Below, piece after piece: positions 1 through 7,584 of a stretch of 64,000 nt of DNA; position 1 is the first letter of the stretch; each line of letters opens with the position of its first letter. Origin of the DNA: JAXLYE01 sp046351595 (lineage in GTDB: Bacteria > Myxococcota_A > Polyangia > Palsa-1104 > JAEUJZ01); the NCBI GenBank assembly GCA_046351595.1, contig JAXLYE010000010.1:291746-355745 (forward strand), read 5' to 3'. The notes under the pieces were generated by a model. The model did no database searches, had not been told where the DNA came from, and saw only the letters and a program-made list of their open reading frames with translations. The translations under genes were made by a program, and so were the position numbers.

Positions 1-921
1 GAGGCGCAGGGCACCACCGCGACGGCGCTGCGCGAGGGCCAGCTGCGCGGCAGCGTGCGCGACGCGGCGAGCGGGGCGCCGCTGCCGGACGCGGTGGTGC
101 GCCTGGTCGGGACCCGGCACAACGCCCTGCTCACCGACGAGCGCGGCGACTTCCTGTCGAGCGGGCTGCCGCCGGGCGCGGTGGTGGTCGAGGCCAGCCG
201 CGGTGATCACCAGACGCGGCGCTCCGTGGTGCTGGTGCGTGGCGGCGAGGTCGCGGCCGTCGAGCTCAGCCTGCCGCCGATCCTGCGCGCGGCGCCGGCG
301 CGCCTCCTGGTCGAGGTGCGCGACGACAGCGGCGCGCCGGTGCCGGCGACGGGCACGCTGTACCGCGACAGCCAGAGCGTCGAGCTCGTGCCGCAGCCCG
401 GGGCCGGGGCCGGGGCGCTTTTGGCGCGCGTGCCGCCCGGCACCTGGACCCTGCGCATCGTCGGCACCGGCCTGCTCGCGCGCGAGCAGCTGGTGGTCCT
501 GCCCGCGGGCGGCGAGCTGCGCACGACGCTGCGCCTGACGCGCCGGCCGCTGGTGCCGCGGGCGCAGCTCGGCGCCGACGAGATCCTGCTCGGCGAGCCG
601 CTGACCTTCGTGCCGCAGACCACCGCGCTCAGCACCGAGTCGGGCCGCCTGCTCGACGAGGTCATCGATCTTTTGGTCCGTCACCCCGAGATCCGGCAGC
701 TGCGCATCGAGCACAGCGGCGACGGCAGCGGCGGCGGCCTGGGCGATCCCGGGCAGGCGCTGTGGGAGCAGCAGGCCATCGCGGTGCGCGACTTTTTGGT
801 GCAGCGCGGCATCGCGCCCGAGCGCGTCGTCGCCCGCATCGTCAGCCGCCCGGCCGCCGCCCCGCCCGGCCGCCGCGGCCCGCGCATCAGCCTCAAGGTC
901 ACCGCGACCGGCGCGCCGTAA
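1..921 (+). CDS. Secreted carboxypeptidase-regulatory-like and OmpA-like protein (5' truncated)
   Basis: The reading frame is open from the first base of the window, so the true start lies upstream; 306 residues are visible. Residues about 15-85 resemble a CarboxypepD_reg (Ig-like) repeat: 'GSVRDAASGAPLPDAVV' followed by 'TDERGDF' and 'GLPPG'. A second beta-rich domain follows. The last ~90 residues look like an OmpA C-terminal peptidoglycan-associating domain, with 'LSTESGRLLDEVIDLL' and a later 'RDFLVQRGIAPERV'. This combination suggests a periplasmic or outer-membrane protein tied to peptidoglycan. The Gly-rich loop replacing the usual NxxLSxxRA segment makes the OmpA assignment less secure. 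Confidence 0.7.
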   Translation, partial: EAQGTTATALREGQLRGSVRDAASGAPLPDAVVRLVGTRHNALLTDERGDFLSSGLPPGAVVVEASRGDHQTRRSVVLVRGGEVAAVELSLPPILRAAPARLLVEVRDDSGAPVPATGTLYRDSQSVELVPQPGAGAGALLARVPPGTWTLRIVGTGLLAREQLVVLPAGGELRTTLRLTRRPLVPRAQLGADEILLGEPLTFVPQTTALSTESGRLLDEVIDLLVRHPEIRQLRIEHSGDGSGGGLGDPGQALWEQQAIAVRDFLVQRGIAPERVVARIVSRPAAAPPGRRGPRISLKVTATGAP

Positions 922-1073
922 GCGCCTCGGCCGGTGGCAAATGGCGGGCGCGAGCAAAAAGGCTGGAGGCGCCTGCCCGGTCCGCACTATGGTCTGCGCC
1001 GGCTCCCGTCGCGCCGGCGGCGGAGCTGGCTCCCGCCGTGCCAGCGGCGGCTCTGGAGGACCTGGAGGTTGCC

Positions 1074-2294
1074 ATGTCGCGGACCCTTATGAAGGTGGAT
1101 GCCGAGGCGGAGCAGGAGCGGGCAGCGCCCCGCGGCCGGTGGCTCGTCGGGCGCGTAGCCCTGTTTGCGGCCTGCCTGGCCGCGGCGCTCGGTGGCTGCG
1201 AGGCCCCGCGCGAGCTCGACGCAGACACCGAGCTGCCGCTCGACCCGATGCAGAGCGGCGACTGCGACAGCGGCGAGCTGCGCTGCGACGGCGGCGTGCG
1301 CAAGGTGTGCTCGCGCGGGCGCTGGCGCATCAAGAACACCTGCCTCGGCTCGCAGGTCTGCGACGTGCGCCTCGGCTGCGTCGAGTGCTCGCCCAACCTG
1401 CCCAAGCAGTGCGACGGCGACAGCATCCGCGCCTGCCTGCCCGCGGGCAGCTTCGGCCCGGTCGAGCGCACCTGCGACCCCGGCATGTGCCGCGGCGGCA
1501 CCTGCATCAACAGCTGCGGCGAGAACGCCGATCTCATCTACCTCGTCGACGACCGCTACCGCCTGCTCAGCTTCAACCCCAAGGGCGACCTCAACGAGCT
1601 CAAGCTGCTCGGCAACCTCGACTGCCCGGCCGGCCCGTCGTGGGACGGCGGCAGCGCCACGCCGTTCTCGATGTCCGTCGACCGCGAGGCGCGCGCCTGG
1701 GTCCTTTACAACAGCGGCGAGATCTTCTGGGTCAGCACCAAGGACCTGTCGTGCAAGGCGACCGGCTTCGTGCGCGGCCAGGCCGGCTTCGAGACCTTCG
1801 GCATGGGCTTCGTCTCCGACGCCGTCGGCAGCGGCGAAGAGACGCTCTACATCACCGGCGGCTCGCACCTCGACCCCGGCAAGGGGAGCCTGGGGCGCAT
1901 CGACAAGTCGACGCTCAAGGTCACCTCGATCGGCGCGCTGCCCGAGACCGAGTACGGCCCCGAGCTCACCGGCACCGGCAAGGCCGAGCTGTGGGCCTAC
2001 TTCCCCGGCACCATGAACACGTTCGTCGCGCAGCTCGACAAGAGCACCGGCCAGCCGGCGTCGCGCGCGCCGATGCCGCCGCTCATGGGCTCGGTGCGCT
2101 CGTGGGCCTTCGCGCACTGGGGCGGCCGCTTCTACCTGTTCGTGACGGTGCTCGACTCGATGACCGGCCGCAACAACTCGCAGGTCTTCCTGTTCACGCC
2201 CGACGACGGCCGCGTCCAGCTCATCCTCGACAGCCTGCCCTACAACATCGTCGGCGCCGGCGTCTCGACCTGCGCGCCGATTGTCATCGGATAG
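1074..2294 (+). CDS. Cys-rich lipoprotein with propeller-like C-terminal part
   Basis: The ATG at 1074 is preceded by GGAGG at 1064-1068. It starts a 406-residue protein whose signal peptide has a lipobox, 'AAALGGC', so it should be a lipoprotein. Residues ~60-150 hold about a dozen Cys in CxxG/CDG patterns ('GDCDSGELRCDGG', 'CVECSPNLPKQC', 'GMCRGGTC'), typical of myxobacterial disulphide-rich modules. The remaining ~260 residues have repeated WxxG/YLVDD and GxLGRI blades resembling a beta-propeller. No enzyme motif is recognised. It stands alone between gene 1-921 and the globin gene. Similar lipoproteins recur in this window at 28095, 31552 and 54876. Confidence 0.8.
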   Translation: MSRTLMKVDAEAEQERAAPRGRWLVGRVALFAACLAAALGGCEAPRELDADTELPLDPMQSGDCDSGELRCDGGVRKVCSRGRWRIKNTCLGSQVCDVRLGCVECSPNLPKQCDGDSIRACLPAGSFGPVERTCDPGMCRGGTCINSCGENADLIYLVDDRYRLLSFNPKGDLNELKLLGNLDCPAGPSWDGGSATPFSMSVDREARAWVLYNSGEIFWVSTKDLSCKATGFVRGQAGFETFGMGFVSDAVGSGEETLYITGGSHLDPGKGSLGRIDKSTLKVTSIGALPETEYGPELTGTGKAELWAYFPGTMNTFVAQLDKSTGQPASRAPMPPLMGSVRSWAFAHWGGRFYLFVTVLDSMTGRNNSQVFLFTPDDGRVQLILDSLPYNIVGAGVSTCAPIVIG

Positions 2295-2390
2295 GGGCCT
2301 TCCCGTCTCAGCCGGTCCGGGGGAGGCGGCCTCGCACCCCGCGTCTTTTGCGCGGGCTTCCGGCGGGCGTGCTGCCCGTGGCTGTGCGCG

Positions 2391-2420
2391 TTGACACGGC
2401 CGCCTGGCTTCCTGGACCAT
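2391..2420 (+). promoter_or_regulatory. Candidate sigma-70-like promoter of the globin gene
   Basis: A perfect TTGACA lies at 2391-2396 and a weak -10 match GACCAT at 2415-2420, with an 18-bp spacer. The predicted transcription start would fall almost on the ATG at 2429, which implies a leaderless or near-leaderless mRNA. The -10 is poor (3 of 6), so only the -35 is convincing. Confidence 0.4.
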
Positions 2421-2428
2421 TTCGTCTT

Positions 2429-2833
2429 ATGAGCGAGATCCAGCAGCCCAGCACGGACCCCCAGTCCCTCTACGCCCGCCTCGGCGGCGTCTACAACATC
2501 GCCGCGGTCATCGACGACTTCATCGATCGCGTCATGACCGACCCGGCGCTCAACAAGAACCCGCTGGTCGACGAGGCGCACCACCGCGTCTCGCGCGCCG
2601 GCTTCAAGTACCTGGTCACCGAGATGGTCTGCTGGGCGACGGGCGGACCGCAGCGCTACAGCGGCCGCGCGATGCGCGACTCGCACGTCCACCTGAAGAT
2701 CACCCCCGACGAGTGGCAGGCGTTCCTGCTCGACCTGCACGCCACCCTCGACAAGTTCAGCGTCCCCGAGCGCGAGCGCGGCGAGATCCTGGCGATCGTC
2801 GAGAGCACGCGAGCCGACATCGTCAGCGGCTAG
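2429..2833 (+). CDS. Truncated haemoglobin (group I-like)
   Basis: This 134-residue protein matches the 2-on-2 globin pattern: 'LYARLGG' at the N terminus, 'VIDDFIDRVMTDPAL' (B helix), 'GGPQRYSGRAM' (E-F region), and 'DSHVHLKIT' giving the proximal His. Such globins bind haem and handle O2, NO or peroxide in the cytoplasm. At the B10 position, where group I proteins usually have Tyr, the alignment by eye gives Ile ('DDFIDRV' against the usual DDFY), so ligand stabilisation may differ. No Shine-Dalgarno sequence is visible; the ATG at 2429 follows closely after a TTGACA-type promoter. The gene appears monocistronic. Confidence 0.85.
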   Translation: MSEIQQPSTDPQSLYARLGGVYNIAAVIDDFIDRVMTDPALNKNPLVDEAHHRVSRAGFKYLVTEMVCWATGGPQRYSGRAMRDSHVHLKITPDEWQAFLLDLHATLDKFSVPERERGEILAIVESTRADIVSG

Positions 2834-2852
2834 ACGGCGTGCCCGGCGTCAC

Positions 2853-2884
2853 GCCCAGGCCCGGCCCAGGCCCGGCCCAGGCCC
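2853..2884 (+). repeat. 11-bp GC-rich tandem repeat
   Basis: Three near-perfect copies of an 11-bp unit (CCGGCCCAGGC type) lie just after the globin gene. No gene is seen between 2834 and 3021. Confidence 0.6.
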
Positions 2885-2966
2885 CATCGGTCCGCCCCGG
2901 CGCGCTCGCCCGCACGGTCTCTCCCTCGACGGGATCGAGACTCGGCCGGGGCTTGCGGAGCGCGTC

Positions 2967-2996
2967 TTGACACGGGCGCCGGGCATCCGGCATGTT
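2967..2996 (+). promoter_or_regulatory. Candidate promoter of the Reg_prop lipoprotein gene
   Basis: TTGACA at 2967-2972 is followed after 18 bp by CATGTT at 2991-2996. A transcript starting near 3003 would have a leader of about 20 nt before the ATG at 3022. The -35 is perfect and the -10 is weak. Confidence 0.4.
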
Positions 2997-3021
2997 GCGC
3001 TAACTAGCCAGGACAGCTTTC

Positions 3022-5412
3022 ATGAGCACACACCGACCCTTCTCGACGAAGCAGCAGGTCACCGAGCAAGACCGGGCCAGAGGCCTCCGCACGCGGCGCA
3101 CCGCCTTTGGGCTCTGCGCCCTCACCCTCTCGACCCTGCCGCTCGGACTCCCCGCTGCGCTCCTCGGGAGCGGCTGCGGACCCTCGGCCTCCTCCGACGT
3201 CAAGCCGGGCACCAAGGTCGCCGCCGCGAGCGCGCCGGTGCGCGTGCGCAGCTTCTCGGACTCGCGCCCGGTGAACTGCCTGGCCGCCTCGTCGGGGCTG
3301 GTCTGGGTCGGCACCTCGCGCGGCCTGGTGCGCTGGACCACGACCTCGGACCCGCCGACGCCGGCGGTGCTCACCACCATCGACGGCCTGCCGTCGGACA
3401 AGATCTCGGCCATCTCGCTCGACCAGAAGGGCGGCCTGTGGGTGACCACGCCCAAGGGCGTCGCCCGCTTCATCGGCGGCAGCTGGACCACGTACCCGCG
3501 CCCGCCCGTCGGTGACCTCATCGCCGGCATGATCGCGGTCGGCGACGGCGACGTCGTCTGGGTCGGCGGCAGCGACGGCATCGCCCGCCTCAAGGACGGC
3601 CAGTGGGAGCGCTTCGCCGCCGGCACCACGGTCACGTACCTGGCCGGCGACGGCGGCTCCGGCGTCTGGATCGGCACCAGCGGCAAGGGCATCCTGCGCG
3701 TCGTCAAGGAAGACCTGCTCAGCTACGGCATGGCCGAGGGCAACGACATCGACAACGTGCGCGGCCTGGTCACCGACGCCTCGGGCTCGCTGCTCGCCAT
3801 CGGCGAGGGACCGGGCGGCCCGCGCATCGCCTTCTTCGACGGCAACCGCTTCTGGTCCTACCGCGTCGACGCGCCCGGCGTGCTCGAGTGGGTGCACCGC
3901 GTCGGCGGCGACCTGTTCCTCGGCAGCGGCCAGCAGGTCTGGTCGATGAAGCGCGTGGCGCCCGGCGGCAAGATCACCGGCCCGATCAAGTTCGCCTTCA
4001 GCGGCAGCCCGTCCATCGGCGCCCCCAAGGCGCAGCCGCTCGCCGGCATGAAGGCCAAGGACGAGCCGCCGCCGCCGCCGCCGGCTCCGGTCGTGCCCGC
4101 GGCTCCGGCCAAGTCGCCCGAGCCCGACAAGACGAAGGACAAGGACAAGGGCAAGGGCAAGAAGCCCGCGGCCAAGAAGACCGGCGCGCTGGTTCCGGCC
4201 GCGACCCTGGACGGCGACCGCCTGGCCGCCGCGGCCCCGGCGGGTGACGCCGCCGAGCCGCCCGTGCACCCGATCCGGCCGTGGCTGGTCGCGGGTCCCG
4301 GCGGCGGCGCCGGCCACGCCCCGGTCTTCGACACCGAGGCCGTGGACCTGCGCCTGCCCGACGGCGTGACCAGCGTCACCGCCGACAGCGACTCGCTGTA
4401 CATCGGCACCCGCTTCCTCGGCGTGGTGCGCGTGCAGAAGGGCAAGCAGCAGCCGCTGCGCCTGTTCGACCTCACCGCCGGCGCCGAGCGCCTCTCGGTC
4501 GCCTGCGTCAACAACAACGACTGCTACGTCGCCACCGGCGGCACCCAGTCCTGGCGCTTCGACGGCCAGTCCTTCGAGGTCACCGACGTCGACCCCGAGA
4601 AGGGCTCGCACGTGCTGGCCGTGGTCCGCGACCCGCTCGGCGCCGTCATCGCGCTGCACCGCGGCGCCGCCAGCCGCGAGGTCCGCATCTCGCGCGTCGG
4701 CTCCGTCGGCAAGTGGGTGCCGGTCGGCCTGACCGCGCTCGAGGTGCCGAGCGGCGTGCCCGACCTGTCGTTCGCGACGTTCTCGCCCAAGGGCCAGCTG
4801 TGGGTCGGCCTGCGCTACGTCGACAAGGACCAGGACGCCCGCGCCTACGGCGCCGCCGAGGTCTTCGTCGACGACGGCCGCGTCATCTACCACCGCCAGC
4901 GGCCGGCCGGCGCGGCCAAGCAGGCGGCGCAGGGCGTCAACGTGCCCAGCGACGTCACCGCCATCGCCTGGAAGGGCTCGGACGAGGCGTGGCTGGCGTC
5001 GCGCTCGGGCGCGGTGCGGCTCACCGACAACAAGACCGTCAAGGTGTTCACCGAGAACGACGGCCTGGAGTCCGAGCTGGTGCACGACGTCACCGAGGGC
5101 CTCAACGGCCAGATGTGGGTCGCCACCAGCCGCGGCATCGGCATCTGGGACGGCCAGCGCTGGCGCTTCCCCAAGGAGTCGCCCTACAGCGTCAAGGCCT
5201 CGGCCCTGGCTCGCGACCCCGACGGCCGCATCTGGATCGGCACCGACCGCGGCGTGCTCGAGGTGCAGAGCGAGAAGAACACCCACCTCATCGCCACCCG
5301 CACCGGCCTGCTCGACGACAAGGTCCTCAACATGGGCGTCGACGTGCGCGGCCGCGTCTGGGTCCTCACCGAGAAGGGCATCAGCGTCATCGAGCCGCTG
5401 CAGGCCAACTAG
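3022..5412 (+). CDS. Lipoprotein with two-component-regulator-propeller (Reg_prop) repeats
   Basis: The product has 796 residues. A hydrophobic signal with lipobox 'LLGSGC' at about residue 52 predicts a lipoprotein with a long charged N region. Many Reg_prop-type blades follow ('GLVWVGTSRGLVRW', 'GGLWVTTPKGVARF', 'GQMWVATSRGIGIWDG', 'GRIWIGTDRGVLEV'). Such blades form the periplasmic propellers of hybrid sensor kinases, but here no kinase part is present. At residues ~345-400 a Pro/Lys/Ala-rich linker ('EPPPPPPAPVVPAAP' and a KDKDKGKGKK run) separates two propellers. It is probably a stand-alone ligand- or surface-binding protein; the ligand is unknown. Confidence 0.85.
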   Translation: MSTHRPFSTKQQVTEQDRARGLRTRRTAFGLCALTLSTLPLGLPAALLGSGCGPSASSDVKPGTKVAAASAPVRVRSFSDSRPVNCLAASSGLVWVGTSRGLVRWTTTSDPPTPAVLTTIDGLPSDKISAISLDQKGGLWVTTPKGVARFIGGSWTTYPRPPVGDLIAGMIAVGDGDVVWVGGSDGIARLKDGQWERFAAGTTVTYLAGDGGSGVWIGTSGKGILRVVKEDLLSYGMAEGNDIDNVRGLVTDASGSLLAIGEGPGGPRIAFFDGNRFWSYRVDAPGVLEWVHRVGGDLFLGSGQQVWSMKRVAPGGKITGPIKFAFSGSPSIGAPKAQPLAGMKAKDEPPPPPPAPVVPAAPAKSPEPDKTKDKDKGKGKKPAAKKTGALVPAATLDGDRLAAAAPAGDAAEPPVHPIRPWLVAGPGGGAGHAPVFDTEAVDLRLPDGVTSVTADSDSLYIGTRFLGVVRVQKGKQQPLRLFDLTAGAERLSVACVNNNDCYVATGGTQSWRFDGQSFEVTDVDPEKGSHVLAVVRDPLGAVIALHRGAASREVRISRVGSVGKWVPVGLTALEVPSGVPDLSFATFSPKGQLWVGLRYVDKDQDARAYGAAEVFVDDGRVIYHRQRPAGAAKQAAQGVNVPSDVTAIAWKGSDEAWLASRSGAVRLTDNKTVKVFTENDGLESELVHDVTEGLNGQMWVATSRGIGIWDGQRWRFPKESPYSVKASALARDPDGRIWIGTDRGVLEVQSEKNTHLIATRTGLLDDKVLNMGVDVRGRVWVLTEKGISVIEPLQAN

Positions 5413-5457
5413 CTCCTCGACGCAGGAGTTTGGATTGATTGGGATTCGAGGAGCTAG
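5409..5457 (+). terminator. Stem-loop at the end of the Reg_prop gene
   Basis: A perfect 12-bp inverted repeat (CTAGCTCCTCGA at 5409-5420, complement at 5446-5457, 25-nt loop) overlaps the stop codon. No T-run follows, so it may be a non-canonical terminator or an mRNA 3'-end stabiliser. A second hairpin (CTCGCTGAG/CTCAGCGAG) lies at 5490-5512. Confidence 0.45.
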
Positions 5458-5569
5458 CCTCGTTGGAGGAGGGACCTCTCCCGGTCCCCCTCGCTGAGCA
5501 GAGCTCAGCGAGCCTCCCCCTGCCGCGCGTTTCTCGCGCGCAATCCAGCAAAATTCCTGGGGCAGGGTA

Positions 5570-6106
5570 CTAGGTCCCTGCCGGCTTGAACCCCGCCGCC
5601 ATCGCCTCCAGCGTGCGCGCCACGCTCTCCAGGCTGCGCACCACGCCGTCGACGCCCTGCAGCGCGCCCTCCAGGCCGTGCCGCAGGCCGGAGGCGCTGC
5701 GCACCGCGTCCCGCAGGCTGCGCCGCAGTCCATCGAGGCTACGCACCACGGTCCAGGTGCCGCGCGCCATTCCCCACAGGGCTCGCAGCAGCGCCGGCGA
5801 GCTGCGCAGCAGGCCCTCGGAGCCGTGCCGCAGCGCCTGGACCTTGTGCACCAGGAGCTGCGCGCTCTGCGCGAGGGCCTGGAAGCCCTGCACGAGCTCC
5901 GCGAGCTGGCGCGCCACGGCCTCGGCGCTGCGGACGAGGGTCCGGGTGTCGCGCAGAAACCCGCCGGAGCCGCGCAGCAGCGCCGAGAGGTCCCGCGTGA
6001 GGGCCCGCGCGTCGCCGAGCAGGCTGCGGGCGCTGCGCAGGAAGCTGCGAAAGTCGCGGACCACAAGCCAGAGGCCGCGCGCCACGGTGCGAACGTTGTG
6101 TCTCAC
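5570..6106 (-). CDS. Heptad-repeat protein (uncertain gene)
   Basis: The frame opens with GTG at 6106 and gives 178 residues made almost wholly of seven-residue repeats with consensus about L-V-R-S-L-E-A ('FLRSARS', 'LVRSAEA', 'VVRSLDG', 'VVRSLES'). Nearly every third codon position is G or C in this frame, as in real genes here. That favours this strand over the equally open plus-strand frame at 5678-6157. Upstream, the same frame continues with five more repeats behind an in-frame TAG at 6110-6112, so the gene may be the remainder of a longer one. It would form an amphipathic helix or coiled coil. No signal peptide or clear ribosome site is visible. Confidence 0.4.
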   Translation of the reverse strand: MRHNVRTVARGLWLVVRDFRSFLRSARSLLGDARALTRDLSALLRGSGGFLRDTRTLVRSAEAVARQLAELVQGFQALAQSAQLLVHKVQALRHGSEGLLRSSPALLRALWGMARGTWTVVRSLDGLRRSLRDAVRSASGLRHGLEGALQGVDGVVRSLESVARTLEAMAAGFKPAGT

Positions 6107-6208
6107 GAGCTAGGAGTGTCGCACTGCGGCCAAAAAGTTGCGCACCAAGGCTTCTGAGTTGTGCACCAGGGGCTCTTGGCGGTGCACCAGGGCCCGAAAG
6201 TTCTGCAC
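5590..6208 (-). repeat. Degenerate 21-bp tandem repeat (about 30 units)
   Basis: Read on the minus strand, the 21-nt consensus is approximately CTGGTGCGCAGCCTGGAGGCC, with about 30 consecutive divergent units. The least diverged copies lie at 6121-6208, where GCACCA recurs every 21 bp on the plus strand. One unit at ~6107-6124 is 18 bp long and contains an in-frame TAG. The array fills the space between the Reg_prop gene hairpins and the DUF1552 gene. Confidence 0.8.
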
Positions 6209-6234
6209 CCCGTCCCCGCGGTCCCCGCCCGGGG

Positions 6235-7584
6235 CTAGCGCACGAGTCCCGGGAGCGGGCCGCTGCTGGCCTGGCCGAACGAGGGGATGGGCTGGTTCAT
6301 GGCGTGGGCGATGCTGACCAGCAGGTCGGCGTGGCGCCGCCCCGAGTAGGTGAGGAGCCGCCCCGTCGTCAGCCGGCCGCCGGCGCCGCCCGCCAGGAGG
6401 AACGGCATGTCGTCGTGGCTGTGGGTGTTGCCGTCCGAGACCTCGGAGCAGCACAGCACGATCGAGTAGTCGAGCATGCTGCCGTCGCCCTCGGGCCGCT
6501 GCTTCAGCGAGTCGAGCAGGTAGCCGAGCTGCTGCACGAACCAGCGCCGCTGCTTCAGGTAGTCGGTGAACTCGCGCTTTGTGCGGTCGTGGCTGGCGCC
6601 GTAGTGCGAGGCCTGGTGGCTGCGCATGTCGAAGCGCGGGTCGTACATCTCCGTCGCCGGGAAGCGGCTCATGACAAGCTCGCTGGTGTGCATCGAGCAC
6701 TGCAGCACGCCGACCTGGGTCAGCCCGCACGCCATGGCCTGCACCAGAAGGTCCGTCTGCGCGCGCAGGATCTGCGGGAAGCGCGCCGGGTCGTACAGCG
6801 TCTTGTCGTCCAGGCCCGCGGTGTCGATGCGCGGGTCGGTGCAGCTCGCCGGCGGCGGCGCCGTGGCCTTGACCCGCTGCTCGACCTCACGCAGCGCCGC
6901 AAGGTGCAGGTCGAGCTTGCTCTTCTCGGTGTCGCCGAGGCGGTCGCGCAGCTCGTTGAGGTCGGCGAGCGCGGTGTCGATCACGCTGGCCTCGGTGCTG
7001 TCGCCGCCTCCTCCTCCGCCCATGGGCTTCTTGCCGAACAGGCGCTCGAAGGCCTGCCACGGGCGGTCCTCGGGCGGGGCGGTGGTGCCGGGGCCGACGT
7101 ACGAGATGTGCTTGTCGCCCGAGGCGCTGTTCTGGCACGCCATGGCGCCCAGGTACAGGTGGCGGAAGGGCGCGGCGGCGCCGGCGGTGCGCGACAGGTA
7201 GCGGTCGATGGACTCGCCGCTGCCGCCGTCGACCGCGGTGAGCAGCTTCTTGGCGCCGCCGGGGTGGCTGCCGCTGTCCGTCGGGCCCATCGACAGGCCG
7301 CGGAGGAAGACGCAGCGGTCCTGCCACGGCGACAGCGGCTGCAGCTGCTCGGAGAGGGTGAAGCTGCGCTCGCTGCCGGTGGGCTCCCACAGGCTCGGGC
7401 TGCCGTCGCTGGCGCGGCCGGCGATGCCGTCGGGGAAGTAGAAGACGATGAGGCGCCGCGCGCCGCCCGAGGGCTCGGCCCAGGCCTCGCGCACCCGCGG
7501 ATCGACGAGCCGGTAGAAGGGCAGCGCCAGGCCGGCGCCGGCGACGGCGCGCAGGAAGCGGCGGCGGGTGAAGGCGTGGCTCAT
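6235..7584 (-). CDS. DUF1552 family protein, Tat-exported
   Basis: This 449-residue protein begins with a twin-arginine signal ('FTRRRFLRAVAGAGLALPF'), so it should be exported folded. The body fits the DUF1552 family found in Myxococcota and Planctomycetes: 'RRLIVFYFPDGIAG', 'FLRGLSMGP', 'SIDRYLSR', 'HLYLGAMACQNSASG', and near the end 'VLCCSEVSDGNTHSHDD' and 'PFLLAGGAGG'. Its biochemical role is not established. The ATG (7582-7584) overlaps the stop of the upstream DUF1592 gene by 3 nt, so the two are translationally coupled. That pairing is usual for these families and suggests a shared extracytoplasmic complex. The Gly-rich loop 'MGGGGGGDS' at about residue 190 is a local insertion. Confidence 0.9.
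   Translation of the reverse strand: MSHAFTRRRFLRAVAGAGLALPFYRLVDPRVREAWAEPSGGARRLIVFYFPDGIAGRASDGSPSLWEPTGSERSFTLSEQLQPLSPWQDRCVFLRGLSMGPTDSGSHPGGAKKLLTAVDGGSGESIDRYLSRTAGAAAPFRHLYLGAMACQNSASGDKHISYVGPGTTAPPEDRPWQAFERLFGKKPMGGGGGGDSTEASVIDTALADLNELRDRLGDTEKSKLDLHLAALREVEQRVKATAPPPASCTDPRIDTAGLDDKTLYDPARFPQILRAQTDLLVQAMACGLTQVGVLQCSMHTSELVMSRFPATEMYDPRFDMRSHQASHYGASHDRTKREFTDYLKQRRWFVQQLGYLLDSLKQRPEGDGSMLDYSIVLCCSEVSDGNTHSHDDMPFLLAGGAGGRLTTGRLLTYSGRRHADLLVSIAHAMNQPIPSFGQASSGPLPGLVR

Noticed and set aside
3004..6066. A 1,020-codon minus-strand open frame opposite the Reg_prop gene
   Set aside because: The opposite strand encodes clear propeller blades, and the frame itself resembles no protein family.
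5678..6157. Plus-strand frame through the 21-bp repeats as the real gene
   Set aside because: The minus frame has the host-like G/C preference at third positions; the plus frame is open only because the repeat has no stop in that phase.
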